From positions 1-44,910 of the forward strand of contig NZ_JACDCW010000023.1 in assembly GCF_013817345.1 (NCBI RefSeq): DNA of 44,910 bases. The letters are read 5' to 3'. Made by a program: the position numbers and the translations under genes. Source of the DNA: Methylibium sp. (GTDB taxonomy: Bacteria > Pseudomonadota > Gammaproteobacteria > Burkholderiales > Burkholderiaceae_C). Position 1 is the first letter of the stretch; each line of letters opens with the position of its first letter. Of this stretch, positions 34,926-44,215 are shown piece after piece. The notes under the pieces are model-generated. The model did no database searches. It was not told the origin of the DNA and worked only from the letters and a program-made list of their open reading frames with translations.

Positions 34926-35906
34926 GTGAACCAGATTGTTGTAATCGGGGCGTCCGCCGGAGGTGTAAAGGCATTAACCACGCTAGCACACAACCTTCCC
35001 CGCAACTTTCCGGCGGCGCTCGTCGTCGTTCTACACGTCGGCTCCTACCGGAGTGTCCTGCCCGGGATACTGACGCGCGCCGGACCGTTGCCTGCGACAC
35101 ACGCTCGGCACGAAGAGCGCGTCGAGCCGGGCCGGATTTATGTCGCGCCGCCGGATCATCATCTTCTCCTCGCCGACGAGCGGCTGCAACTGAGCCGCGG
35201 CGCGAAAGAGCACCACTCCCGGCCGGCGATCGATCCGCTCTTTCGCTCGGCGGCGCTGGCCTACGGACCGGGCGCGATCGGCGTGGTTCTCACCGGCAGG
35301 CTCGATGACGGTACCGCTGGCCTGCAGGCGATCAAGGAATGTGGCGGCACAGCCATCGTCCAAGATCCTGATGAAGCGGAGGCGCCCGACATGCCGGCCA
35401 GCGCTTGCCGCTTCGTTAACGTCGACCATTGCGTTGCCCTCGCCGCATTGCCGGAGCTACTGGTGACGCTGACGAAGCGCGCGCCAGCCGCCGCCCACCA
35501 ACCGCAACGCCAGTGGCCTGCCCACGAGCAGGCGATCCTTCTCGCCGAAGGGGACCCCATGGAACACCTCGGCGCGATTGCTACGCCCTCGAGCTTTGTC
35601 TGCCCCGATTGCCACGGCTCGCTTTGGGAAATCGTCGATGCGCAGCCTCGCCGATTCCGATGTCATACCGGCCATGCCTTCACAATCCGCACCTTGCAGG
35701 ACACGCTGGCGACGACTTCGGACGAATCGCTGTGGAGCGCGCGCCGCGCCCTCCAGGAACGCCTGCTCTTGCTGCGCGAGATGAAGCGATCGGTCGAACC
35801 GGAAACGATTCCACACGCGACGATTGAATCCGCCGTTTCACAGCTTCAACACCAGCTGAACCAGCTCGAGCGACTAATGGAGCAGGCGCCCGATCCGCTC
35901 GAATAA
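34926..35906 (+). CDS. CheB-type methylesterase without receiver, with Cys-rich C-terminal module
   Basis: The 326-residue protein begins directly with a CheB catalytic domain (about 1-185): S in IGASAGGVKAL, H in VVLHVGSYRSVLP and D in LTGRLDDGTAGL. It has no N-terminal receiver. After a linker comes SSFVCPDCHGSLWEI ... RRFRCHTGHAFT, a CxxC/CxxxH pattern suggesting a small metal-binding module, then a helical tail (SQLQHQLNQLERLMEQ). Such stand-alone CheB proteins often accompany CheR-kinase hybrids, and it is divergent from the broken one here. The GTG start at 34926 has GGAGA five bases upstream. Confidence 0.87.
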   Translation: MNQIVVIGASAGGVKALTTLAHNLPRNFPAALVVVLHVGSYRSVLPGILTRAGPLPATHARHEERVEPGRIYVAPPDHHLLLADERLQLSRGAKEHHSRPAIDPLFRSAALAYGPGAIGVVLTGRLDDGTAGLQAIKECGGTAIVQDPDEAEAPDMPASACRFVNVDHCVALAALPELLVTLTKRAPAAAHQPQRQWPAHEQAILLAEGDPMEHLGAIATPSSFVCPDCHGSLWEIVDAQPRRFRCHTGHAFTIRTLQDTLATTSDESLWSARRALQERLLLLREMKRSVEPETIPHATIESAVSQLQHQLNQLERLMEQAPDPLE

Positions 35907-36768
35907 CACCAACGGGCACAACGGCAGAGGGCGCTTCATCGCGCCCAGCTCTCCGTTGAGAGCCTACCCATTCCGAGCAGCGCTTAGATTAGGCGCCGAA
36001 CTCCGCAGTTGCGCCTGAGGAGGGCAGCCGGTCCTCTCGCAAAAGGGCTGCGCTTCCAAGAAACACGCGGGTGGTCACCACTGCTGTTGGTGGCCGCTGT
36101 CATCCAACCTCCAAACCCGACCGGCGGCACGGAGTCTAAAGGTGAGAGTCGAGCCGCGTCACGAGCGGGCCGCTTTGCAGTGGTTGCTGACGCTGGCCGT
36201 CGGCGGGCGAACTCACGCTGGCTGCCACCAAGCGGCCGTTAGACCCAGCGGACGACGCTGAATCGAATGGCGGCTGTCGAACCTGCTGCGGCCACAGCAC
36301 TCTCACCAGGCCGCTCTCCGTTGCCTTCTGGATGCGATCCAGACCGCATCTTGGTTCAGGGTGGAACAAGTTCGACAAGACGTGCGATCGCGAGGCTGCC
36401 CTGTGCTTTTGTGGGCAGCAAAAGAGCGGGCCACAGGGCGGAATGCCCGTTGCCCGAGCTTTCGGCGGTCGCTAGACCGCTCTGTCGCCGCGTAGCTCGA
36501 GGAATTCGGCCGGCGTGGGACGGCGACCGCCGCCGCGCTTCCGGCGCGAGGCCGATGGCGGCATGACTTACTGTAAAAAGGTCTGCGCAAGTGTTGCCAC
36601 ATCGCTCGGAGGCTGACCTTCTGATTGTCAAAGAGGTACGCCCTTTGGACGGCCCAGCTAGGACGGGGCTGCAAGCGCCCCTTAAACGAGGGGGCCGCCC
36701 GATAGATCTAGGCTCGCCAGTTGCCACCTAATGCCACCGACACCGATCCCGCCCCCAATGGAGTTCAC
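35907..36768. other. Intergenic region without recognisable genes
   Basis: About 860 bases between the CheB-like gene and the PEP-CTERM gene. Stretches such as AAGCGGCCGTTAGACCC (about 36230-36246) and the similar GGCGGTCGCTAGACCGCTC (about 36463-36481) look like decayed dispersed intergenic repeats. No frame has a ribosome site or family resemblance. The promoter of the PEP-CTERM gene must lie in its right part. Confidence 0.4.
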
Positions 36769-37395
36769 ATGACCAAACGATTCGCTCGACCCCTCGCCCT
36801 CGCCGCCGTCCTGCTCTCTATCGGGAGCGCGGCGAACGCCCTCAGTGTGATCGCCAGTCCGTCCGGCACTGGCACCAACCTCGTCAACAACGCCTGCAAC
36901 TTCGGTACGACCGACACGGGCAACAGCGTAACCGGCTGCTTGAACAACGACCAGAATCAGGTCGTCACGCTCAGCTCGGACGAATCGTTGACTTACGAGG
37001 CGGGCGGACAAGCCTTCATCGCGGGCACGGACAGCCCTTACTCCCGCCTGTCGATCGCCGTAGAAGGACAGGTCATTGACCTGCTCGTGCTCAACATCAA
37101 CGCCTCGGAGGACGGTTTCGTGTCCTTCAGCGATGGCCTCGACACCTCCTCACTGTTCTCGCTCGATGCTAACGGCCAGAACTTCTTCACCATCACCGGC
37201 CCCTTCCAAACCCTGAGCTACACCACCTTCTCTGACCAGATCGGGACTGAGAGCGATATCGTGGCCGACACCCGGCAGGTGCGCTTCGAGCTCGGGGACG
37301 CCACAGCACCGATCCCGGAACCGGGCACCTACGCACTGATGCTCGCCGGCCTTGGCGCCATGGGCTTTATGGTGCGGCGGCGCAAGAAGCAGTAG
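36769..37395 (+). CDS. PEP-CTERM sorting-domain protein
   Basis: The 208-residue protein has a signal peptide (residues 1-24, ending S-A-A-N-A) and a C-terminal PEP-CTERM anchor: P-E-P at 183-185, a membrane helix (YALMLAGLGAMGFMV) and the basic tail RRRKKQ. Such proteins are cut and sorted by exosortase (EpsH) and usually end up in the extracellular matrix. The mature domain is Ser/Thr/Asn/Asp-rich with two cysteines (CNFGTTDTGNSVTGC) and resembles no enzyme. GGAG lies six to nine bases before ATG 36769. No exosortase gene is in the window, so it must be elsewhere in the genome. Confidence 0.9.
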   Translation: MTKRFARPLALAAVLLSIGSAANALSVIASPSGTGTNLVNNACNFGTTDTGNSVTGCLNNDQNQVVTLSSDESLTYEAGGQAFIAGTDSPYSRLSIAVEGQVIDLLVLNINASEDGFVSFSDGLDTSSLFSLDANGQNFFTITGPFQTLSYTTFSDQIGTESDIVADTRQVRFELGDATAPIPEPGTYALMLAGLGAMGFMVRRRKKQ

Positions 37396-37697
37396 GCCTC
37401 TCTATTGGCGATAAGCTCCTAGCCGGGCTTTCCGCCTCTCCCCGCCTAGGTCGAGTTTGGAGAGGGAACGGCAGTAGCGCGGGCGGCATGACTCCCGAAA
37501 GGGCGGCGCTCGCATCGCCCGGTTAACGGGTTTACCTCCTCGTCATCTAGCTGCTGCGCCGCGGGCGCCACTGCCCGTCGGCCGACCGCTTTTCAAGCGC
37601 CCGAGCAGCATGCCGAAGGTCGGGCCTGAGGCTGAAGGAGCCGGCGGCCTACTCGGCAGCAGCTAGCGCCCGTTGCGCAGCCCGCGGGCGTTGAGGG
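37396..37697. other. Intergenic region after the PEP-CTERM gene
   Basis: About 300 bases of GC-rich sequence. A weak inverted pair (CCTCTCCCC near 37436 and GGAGAGGGA near 37459) could form a hairpin, but no T-run follows. Nothing else was recognised. Confidence 0.3.
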
Positions 37698-37823
37698 ATG
37701 AAACACGAGATCAAACGCAGCTACCAGCTCGGCAAAGGCATGCTTGCGATTGACATCTGTGGAGTCAAGGATCCGCAGGGAAACCTAATCGGCAAGAGCG
37801 CCCTTCAGCGATGCAGGCCGTAG
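37698..37823 (+). CDS. Small hypothetical protein (41 residues)
   Basis: A short frame starting ATG 37698 and ending two bases before the end of the convergent kinase gene. The peptide starts MKHEIKRSYQLGKGMLAIDI and continues CGVKDPQGNLIGKS, a plausible small-protein composition. GAGGG lies immediately before the start, closer than usual. No family is recognised, and it may be the remnant of a longer gene. Confidence 0.3.
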   Translation: MKHEIKRSYQLGKGMLAIDICGVKDPQGNLIGKSALQRCRP

Positions 37824-37824
37824 A

Positions 37825-39900
37825 TCATCCCCGAGCCGCGGCCAGCCGCGACACCGTCTCTCCCAGCGCTTCTGGCTCGACCGGTTTCGTCAGATGACAA
37901 TCAAAGCCGGCCTCCATGGTGCGGCGGCGGTCCGCGTCCGCGCCCCAGCCCGTCACTGCGATCAACTTGACGCTGGCATGCGCTGGGTCGGCGCGCAGGC
38001 GCCGGGCCACTTCGAATCCATCGATGCCAGGAAGCCCCAGGTCGAGCAGAACGACGTCCGGCCGGAACGAGGCGGCGTTGAGGATGCCGGACTCTCCGTC
38101 AGCGGCGCCTGAGGCCTCGAACCCCATCGTTTCCAATAGAACGAGAAGCGAAGCAAGCCCATCGACGTTGTCTTCGACCGCGAGCACGCGCAGCTGGGTG
38201 TTCGAAGCAGCGTCGCTGCCCCGCTGGGCAGCCTCGTCATGAGTCAAGCTACCCCGCACTGCTTGCAGCGGCTCCTGCAGCGGCAAGTCGATGGTGAAGG
38301 TGGTCCCTTCATCAATGCCCTTGCTGAAAACCTTCACATCGCCGCCGTGAAGTTGCACGAGCGTTTTCACCAGCGCAAGACCTATGCCCAGTCCACCCTG
38401 GGAGCGGTCAGCACTGTGCTGAAGCCGAGCGAACATTTGGAACAACTGCCCCTGTTGTTCGGGCGGAATGCCGATGCCGTTGTCCGACACCTCGATCGCC
38501 ACACGCTCGCCCGTGCGCCTGGCCGCGAGCCGGATGTGACCGCCGTCCGGCGTGTACTTCGCGGAGTTGCTGAGGAGGTTGCCGATCACCTGCACGATGC
38601 GCGCGGGGTCAGCCTCAATGACGAGATCCTCGGCGGGCAGCCGCAGATCGAGCGTGTGCCGGGCGGCTTCAAGTGCCGGCTGGACCGTCTCGACCGCCTG
38701 TTGCATCAGGCTACGCAGCGTGACCGGTTCGCGCTTGAGAGTGATCAAGCCATTGTTGACTCTCGACAGATCAAGCAGGTCATCGACCAAACGCGCCATG
38801 TGGCTCACCTGTCTCTCCATCACGGCTTGCGCCCGCAGCGCCTGATTGCTCCCCGGAGGGACCTTGCGGAGAATCGCGTTCGCATAGCGCATGGGCGCGA
38901 GCGGATTGCGCAGTTCGTGCGCCAGCGTGGCGAGAAACTCGTCCTTTCGACGGTCCTGTTCCAGCAGCTTTGCGGTATCGCGTACACGCTCGATGTGTGC
39001 CCAGCAGCGCTCGACCACCTCGCTGACGATGGCTACCTCGTTGTCCGTCCAAAGGCGTGGCTGCGACTGATGCACCGCCATCATGGCCACCAGCCGCTCA
39101 TCCTTGACCAAGCCCGCACAGATGATGGCTTTGATGCCGATGGCGTTGAACATGAGCGCACCGCCCTCGTCGCCCAATTCGCGGTCGACGTCGCCCACCA
39201 CGAGGTTGATGCCCTTGTGCAGGTTGGCGACCGCCTGGGGCCCGAACAGCAACAGCGAATACGTGCCGACGGAGCTAGCTACCCCGGGCATGGCCCAGTC
39301 GTTGCGGATGTGGAAACGGTCGCTGTCGGCTTCCACGTCGGCGTACGCCGTGCGCGTCGCGCCGAGATGCTCCCCCAGCAGGCGCGCTGTGATGCCCATG
39401 ACCTCCGTCGCATCGACGACGCCACGCGAAGCCACGCTCAGGCGATCGAGGAAGCGCAGGTGAGACTCGCTTTCCTGCCGCAGCTCCTCGGCTCGCCTGC
39501 GCTCGGTGATGTCGACGCAGTACCCAACCCATTCGACCAGTCGCCCGTCTTCGAACACCGGAGCACCTTCGGCAGCCACCTCACGGTACTGACCGTCGTG
39601 GCGGCGAAGCCGGTACTCTGCGACGAAGCGGCAGGCGTCAGTGACGGCCTGCCGCCACGCTTCAACGACACGAGAGCGGTCGTCTGGGTGAAGCGCATCA
39701 AGCCAGCCGTTGGCCTCGTAACTGGCGCGCGATTGTCCGGTGAAAGCCGCCCACGAAGGGTTGTCGACATGGATGACACCGTCGGGTCCGGCCGTCCAGA
39801 CAATCGCAAGCGTCGTCGTTGCCAGTGCGCGAAGGCGCTCGTCTTTTCTTCGGTACTCGCCGCCCGCTGGGTTCATTGCTTCTAGCATGCGATCAATCAT
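37825..39900 (-). CDS. Soluble PAS-GAF hybrid histidine kinase with receiver
   Basis: The 691-residue protein has no membrane segment. A PAS/PAC domain (about 25-135; IVWTAGPDGVIHVDNPSWAAFTG, RRHDGQYREVAAEG) is followed by a GAF domain (about 165-305), a HisKA/ATPase kinase with H328 in LAHELRNPLAP, NLLSNSAKYTP, DNGIGIP and GGLGIGLALV boxes, and a C-terminal receiver with D620 in VVLLDLGLPGIDGF. Such kinases phosphorylate their own receiver and pass the signal to a separate phosphotransfer partner, which is not seen here. ATG 39876 is an alternative start. Confidence 0.9.
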   Translation of the reverse strand: MIDRMLEAMNPAGGEYRRKDERLRALATTTLAIVWTAGPDGVIHVDNPSWAAFTGQSRASYEANGWLDALHPDDRSRVVEAWRQAVTDACRFVAEYRLRRHDGQYREVAAEGAPVFEDGRLVEWVGYCVDITERRRAEELRQESESHLRFLDRLSVASRGVVDATEVMGITARLLGEHLGATRTAYADVEADSDRFHIRNDWAMPGVASSVGTYSLLLFGPQAVANLHKGINLVVGDVDRELGDEGGALMFNAIGIKAIICAGLVKDERLVAMMAVHQSQPRLWTDNEVAIVSEVVERCWAHIERVRDTAKLLEQDRRKDEFLATLAHELRNPLAPMRYANAILRKVPPGSNQALRAQAVMERQVSHMARLVDDLLDLSRVNNGLITLKREPVTLRSLMQQAVETVQPALEAARHTLDLRLPAEDLVIEADPARIVQVIGNLLSNSAKYTPDGGHIRLAARRTGERVAIEVSDNGIGIPPEQQGQLFQMFARLQHSADRSQGGLGIGLALVKTLVQLHGGDVKVFSKGIDEGTTFTIDLPLQEPLQAVRGSLTHDEAAQRGSDAASNTQLRVLAVEDNVDGLASLLVLLETMGFEASGAADGESGILNAASFRPDVVLLDLGLPGIDGFEVARRLRADPAHASVKLIAVTGWGADADRRRTMEAGFDCHLTKPVEPEALGETVSRLAAARG

Positions 39901-40145
39901 GCCTTAGCACCGCCCTGGGCGCGCTCCCGTCGGGCGGGATAGTCGTCTGGTCCATGTTTGGCTATCGTTGCCCAGCATGTGGAAATGCGCCTCGCGCACG
40001 AACACTTGGTCTTGGAAGGCTCAGAGGCCAACTACTCTTTCGTGGTCGGCTTTTGGCCCAACGCATGCGCCTCATGCGGTATCAGCTTTAAACATCCGGA
40101 AGGCCGCAGTGAGGCCTAACCCGTTGTTCCAGCGGACCGGGAGCT
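39901..40145. other. Intergenic region between kinase gene and IS3 remnant
   Basis: Contains the promoter side of the minus-strand kinase gene and a 44-residue plus-strand frame described separately. The segment 40120-40145 leads into the IS3 remnant. No other structure was recognised. Confidence 0.3.
39985..40119 (+). CDS. Possible small Cys-containing protein (44 residues)
   Basis: ATG 39985 opens a frame ending at TAA 40117-40119. The peptide includes SFVVGFWPNACASCGISFKH, with a CxxC pair. GGAA lies directly before the start. A second frame slightly upstream reads GYRCPACGN, so the two could be frameshifted halves of an old zinc-ribbon protein. No family was recognised. Coding status is uncertain. 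Confidence 0.22.
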   Translation: MRLAHEHLVLEGSEANYSFVVGFWPNACASCGISFKHPEGRSEA

Positions 40146-40612
40146 TGTAACGGTTTCGTTGACACTCTGACTTAATGATGGAGTGTTCGATGGGAATGCC
40201 TGGGCCTCAAAAGATCAACCGATATGGCGTCGCGTTCAAGCTCTAGGCCGTGCAGATGAGCAATCAGCCCGGCGTGCTGATCAAGGACGTTGCCTAATCG
40301 CTGTGCATTCAAACGTTCATGCTGTCGAAGTGGCGCAAGCAGGTGCGCGAGGGCGAGCTGGTAGGCAAGCCACCGCCGCTCGAGCCGGCTGCCGTCGCAG
40401 AGCTTCAGCGCCTGCGCGAAGTCGAGCAGGAGTTCAAGCGCTTGCAGATAGAGCATGACCTGAAAAAAAAGCTATCCAGTTTGCCTCAGATCGAAAGCGG
40501 AAGTCTTCGCCTTCATCGCGGCAAACCGGCACCCTGCGCGGTCAAGATGATGTGCGTGATGTGCGGCGTCTTAGCTGAGTGCTATCGGCAGTGGAAGCGC
40601 GGCCCGGGCTGG
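40146..40612 (+). mobile_element. IS3-family insertion sequence remnant
   Basis: The left part of an IS3-type element. The end is probably TGTAACGG at 40146, followed by an OrfA gene (from about 40191) with two in-frame stops, an A8 run and the first 30 or so codons resembling OrfB (CAVKMMCVMCGVLAECYRQWKRGPG). The catalytic DDE part and the right end are gone. The remnant ends inside the 3' end of the adjoining minus-strand kinase gene. Confidence 0.7.
40191..40480 (+). pseudogene. IS3-family OrfA transposase, broken by two stop codons
   Basis: Translation gives MGMPGPQKINRYGVAFKL, a TAG, AVQMSNQPGVLIKDVA, a TAA, then SLCIQTFMLSKWRKQVREGELVGKP, followed by the leucine-rich coiled coil AELQRLREVEQEFKRLQIEHDL. 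This is the normal IS3 OrfA order: helix-turn-helix, then leucine zipper. Each stop replaces one sense codon, and there is no indel before the A-run at about 40463, where IS3 elements commonly shift frame between OrfA and OrfB. The gene is inactive. Confidence 0.75.
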
Positions 40613-43600
40613 CGCCACTTGCAGCACTTCATGCAGGACCGTGATGAGTGCTTCGTGCAGGCGTTCCTTGCCGATCACCTGGCGTACGCCAAGCCGGGCT
40701 GCCTCGGCTCGAAGCGCATCCGAGATGTAGCCTGAGGTAATAACGACCGGCAGATCGGCGCGCAGCCGCAGCAGTTCTCCCACCACGTCGAGGCCCGATA
40801 GGCCCGGCATGTTGAAGTCGGTGACCACCGCATCGAAGCTGGAAGGCGCTTTGCGTACGGCCGCCAGCGCCGCTGTGGCATCCGGACAGACCGTCACGCG
40901 GTAACCGGCGCGCTGCAGCAAGCGCTCGACGGTGAGGAGCATCACCTCGTCGTCGTCGAGGTAGAGCACATGCCGGCCCCCGGCGTCGGCGTGTTCGACA
41001 CGGGGCGTGGGTACACAGGGAACGCCGGGGCCTTCCGGTTGCACCGGCAGGAAAATGCGAAAACAAGTGCCTCGGCCCGGAGTGCTATCGAAGTTAATGG
41101 CACCGGCACAGGACGTGACGATCCCATGCACCACCGACAGTCCCAGTCCGGTGCCCTCGCCGGCCGGCTTGGTGGTGAAAAAGGGTTCGAAGGCGCGTGT
41201 GCGCGTCGCCTCGTCCATGCCTTGGCCGGTGTCGCTAACTGACAGGCGCGCGTAGTGGCCGGCAGGCAGGCCGCTCAGGCCCCGCGCCGCCAGTTCGTCG
41301 AGGGTGACCGCGTCCAGGCTCACGTCGATACAGCCGCCGCTCTTGCCCAGCGCGTGCCAGGCGTTAGTGCACAGGTTGATGACGACCTGCTGGATCTGAG
41401 TGGCATCGGCGCGCACGAAGAGCGGCGCCCCGGCCAGCGACGCATCGAGCACCACCCCGGCGGGCAGGGTTGTGCGCAGTAGCGCGAGCACCTCCTCGAT
41501 GAGCGGCCGCAGCGGCTGACTCACCAGCACCTGCGGTTGCTGGCGACTGAAGGAGAGAATCTGGCGCACTAGATCGCGCGCACGCCATCCGGCGCGCTCG
41601 ATCTGCAACAGGCTGCCATGCGCCGCATGCGTGTCGCCCAACTCAGCGCGCGCCAGGACCAAGTTTCCGAGGATGGCGCCAAGAATGTTGTTGAAATCGT
41701 GCGCGATCCCGCCGGCCAGGGTGCCGAGCGACTCCATCTTCTGCGACTGACCCCGCTGCGTGGCGAGCCGGGCGCGTTCAGCCTCGGCGTTCTTGCGGTC
41801 GGTGATGTCTTGCAGCGCGCCGTGCAGGCGCACGATGTTCCCGGCTTCATCGCGCTCGGCATGACCGATCTCGCGCACCCACAGACGCCGGCCAGCAGCG
41901 GTGACGAACTCGCCTTCGACGTCGAAGGGGCTGCCGTCGGAAGCGCAGCGTCGGAACGCCTCGGCCACTGCCTCGCGCCATGGCGCTGCATAGAGCCCGA
42001 TCACGTGCTCGAACATGACTACGGAGCCGACCGGCACGTCGATCACCCTGCACAGTTCGTCGGAGCGCGTCAGACGGCCGTCGGCGAGTTCCAGCCTCCA
42101 GCCGCCAAGCTGCGCGGCTCGGCTGGCTATGCGCAGCAAGCCTTCGCTGCGCCTGAGCGCCTCGTCGGCACGCGCGCGCCAGGCCGCGTCGGCTAGTAGC
42201 TTGGCAACGCCTTGCAGGAAATTGACCTCGTCGACGCTGAAGTCGCGCTCGCGGTTGGCCCAAGCACACAGCACGCCCCAGGGCTCGAGTTCGCCAGGAA
42301 TAGCCAGGCTCAAGCCGCCGATCGCCCCATGCTCGGCGAGCACGCGGCAGTCGGCGATGCGGCCGTCGCAGCGACGATCACGCACCGCCAGCGGCTCCGT
42401 GCTGGCCAAGCTGCGACGGGCGAGGGCTCGCTCGTCGAGGTCGAAGACGAGATCGCCGACGGTGCTGCTCTTCAGACCGCTGCCCGCGACGAGCCGCCAG
42501 GCGCCGGGCTCCGGCAGCCATTCGAGCAGCAGGGCGAGTTCGACCTCGAGGGCCTGAGCGCTGGCCGCCACCGCGCTGGCGCGCAGCCGGGCAAGTGGGA
42601 CGCCAGCCAGGGCCTCCTGAGTTAGTCGGGTGAGCGAAGCATGCAGGCGCGCGCGTGTCTGGCTCTCCAACAGTGCGCGCTTGACGGCGCTGACATCGTG
42701 CGATAGGGCCAGCGCCGTAACGACCTCGCCTGAAGGTGCGGTCTCGGGTACTAGGTGCGACTCGATGTGGAGCTTGCGGCCATGTAACTCGATCTCGAAC
42801 GCGATGGTTTCGACTTGGCCGGTCTCGAACACCCTGCGCAGCCCGCTTTCCCACACGTTGACCAGGGCCGGCGGCAGGCCGCATTCGGCGTGTGTGCAGC
42901 CGATGAGTTCTGCCGCCGGCTGGCCGGTGAGTTGCTCGATGACGCGGTTCACATAGAGGTGGCGCAGCTGCCGGTCGAAGCGGGCCACCGCCGTGGGCAG
43001 GTTCTCTGCCAGCGATCGGTACTGCTGCTCGCGATCGCGCAGCGCCGCCTCGGCGGTGGCGCGATCGCTGCCTTCCAGGGCCAGCGAGACGAGGTTGGCT
43101 AGGGCGAGGACAAAGGTCTTCTCGTCCTCCTCCCAATGCCGCGGCGGGCCCACATGCTCGTGGCAAAGCACGCCGTCGGCCTGACCGCGCAGGTGAATGG
43201 GCGCGTCGAGCATGGAGCCGATGCCCAACGGCCGGAGGTAGTCGGCCGAGAACTCGGCGGTGCTGGGGTCCGTGTGCGCGTCGTCGGCCGCAATCACCTC
43301 GGTACGCGATAGCGCCGCGAAATAGGCGGGATGCGCCGCGGCGGTCAGTTCCATGCCGGCCGAATGAACGTCGGTCAGACGATCGTAGAGATCCATGCAG
43401 TGGATTGCCGCGCGGTCGGGTGTATAGCGCCACACGCTGACGCGCGCCACGTCTAGCGTGCGTGCGGCGACTTCAGTGATGCGGCGGAACGCACCGGGCG
43501 CGTCGTCAGCGTTGGTGCGCGGTCCCATCATGAGCGCCAGCAGGGCGTCGCGCTGCCGAACGAAGCGATCCACGCGTCCGCGCTGCGCCGTTTCGAACGC

Positions 43601-44065
43601 ACGGCGCGAGGTGATGTCGCGGATGAACGCAGTGAAGCGCGGCGGCGACACGCGACCCAGCCGGGTCACCGTGAGCTCGACCGGGAACTCGCTGCCGTCG
43701 CGCCGCAGGGCCTCGAATTCGGCGCGTCGGCCTAGGACCGACGTCTCGCCCGTAGCGGAGTGCCGGGCCATGCCGTCGCGATGCCCCTTGCGCAGCCGCG
43801 GCGGAATCAGCATCTCGGCCATCTCGCGCCCGAGCACCTCCGCGCGCGGGTAGCCGAACATCTTTTCGGCTGCCGGGTTGAACTCGAGGATTCGGTCGTC
43901 GCAGTCGATGCTGATGATGGCGTCAAGCGCTACGTCCACCAGCGCAATATGGCGCTCCTCGCTGTCGCGCAGCGCCTGCACGACATCGCTCAGCTTACGG
44001 GCCGCCTGCTCGTGGGGGCATTTAGGGGGCTGGCCGGAGCCCGCGGGCGAATCGCTCTTCATCAT
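40571..44065 (-). CDS. Multi-sensor PAS-GAF hybrid histidine kinase with receiver
   Basis: The protein has about 1164 residues and no membrane segment. In order: PAS (ALDAIISIDCDDRILEFNPAAEKMFGYPRAEVLG), GAF, PAS (LPTAVARFDRQLRHLYVNRVIEQLTG), GAF, PAS/PAC (WVREIGHAERDEAGNIVRLHG), a kinase core of the HDFNN type with H789 (GIAHDFNNILGA), an ATPase domain (NLCTNAWHAL, DTGQGMD, GTGLGLSVVHG) and a receiver with D1083 in VVTDFNMPGLSG. The last dozen residues (ARAALPLPIALS) are encoded by DNA of the IS3 remnant and probably replace the native end. Starts are possible at 44122 and 44215; 44065 is chosen for its GAGCGAAG upstream. Confidence 0.88.
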   Translation of the reverse strand: MMKSDSPAGSGQPPKCPHEQAARKLSDVVQALRDSEERHIALVDVALDAIISIDCDDRILEFNPAAEKMFGYPRAEVLGREMAEMLIPPRLRKGHRDGMARHSATGETSVLGRRAEFEALRRDGSEFPVELTVTRLGRVSPPRFTAFIRDITSRRAFETAQRGRVDRFVRQRDALLALMMGPRTNADDAPGAFRRITEVAARTLDVARVSVWRYTPDRAAIHCMDLYDRLTDVHSAGMELTAAAHPAYFAALSRTEVIAADDAHTDPSTAEFSADYLRPLGIGSMLDAPIHLRGQADGVLCHEHVGPPRHWEEDEKTFVLALANLVSLALEGSDRATAEAALRDREQQYRSLAENLPTAVARFDRQLRHLYVNRVIEQLTGQPAAELIGCTHAECGLPPALVNVWESGLRRVFETGQVETIAFEIELHGRKLHIESHLVPETAPSGEVVTALALSHDVSAVKRALLESQTRARLHASLTRLTQEALAGVPLARLRASAVAASAQALEVELALLLEWLPEPGAWRLVAGSGLKSSTVGDLVFDLDERALARRSLASTEPLAVRDRRCDGRIADCRVLAEHGAIGGLSLAIPGELEPWGVLCAWANRERDFSVDEVNFLQGVAKLLADAAWRARADEALRRSEGLLRIASRAAQLGGWRLELADGRLTRSDELCRVIDVPVGSVVMFEHVIGLYAAPWREAVAEAFRRCASDGSPFDVEGEFVTAAGRRLWVREIGHAERDEAGNIVRLHGALQDITDRKNAEAERARLATQRGQSQKMESLGTLAGGIAHDFNNILGAILGNLVLARAELGDTHAAHGSLLQIERAGWRARDLVRQILSFSRQQPQVLVSQPLRPLIEEVLALLRTTLPAGVVLDASLAGAPLFVRADATQIQQVVINLCTNAWHALGKSGGCIDVSLDAVTLDELAARGLSGLPAGHYARLSVSDTGQGMDEATRTRAFEPFFTTKPAGEGTGLGLSVVHGIVTSCAGAINFDSTPGRGTCFRIFLPVQPEGPGVPCVPTPRVEHADAGGRHVLYLDDDEVMLLTVERLLQRAGYRVTVCPDATAALAAVRKAPSSFDAVVTDFNMPGLSGLDVVGELLRLRADLPVVITSGYISDALRAEAARLGVRQVIGKERLHEALITVLHEVLQVAPARAALPLPIALS

Positions 44066-44215
44066 CTTCGCTCGGTCTCGGTGCCTGCTCGCCCTGGTGA
44101 CTGCCGCCAGTGGGTTCATCATCGAGCTTATCGACAGCAGGTCGGCCGGCTGTACAAGAAAGAGTGCCTCCTCGAACGCTTCGTGACCGAATTGGCGCCA
44201 CCGCGGCACCCGCAC

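Noticed and set aside
38239-39885. 548-codon plus-strand frame opposite the PAS-GAF kinase
   Set aside because: Antisense shadow of a gene with complete kinase and receiver motifs; no domain or start signal.
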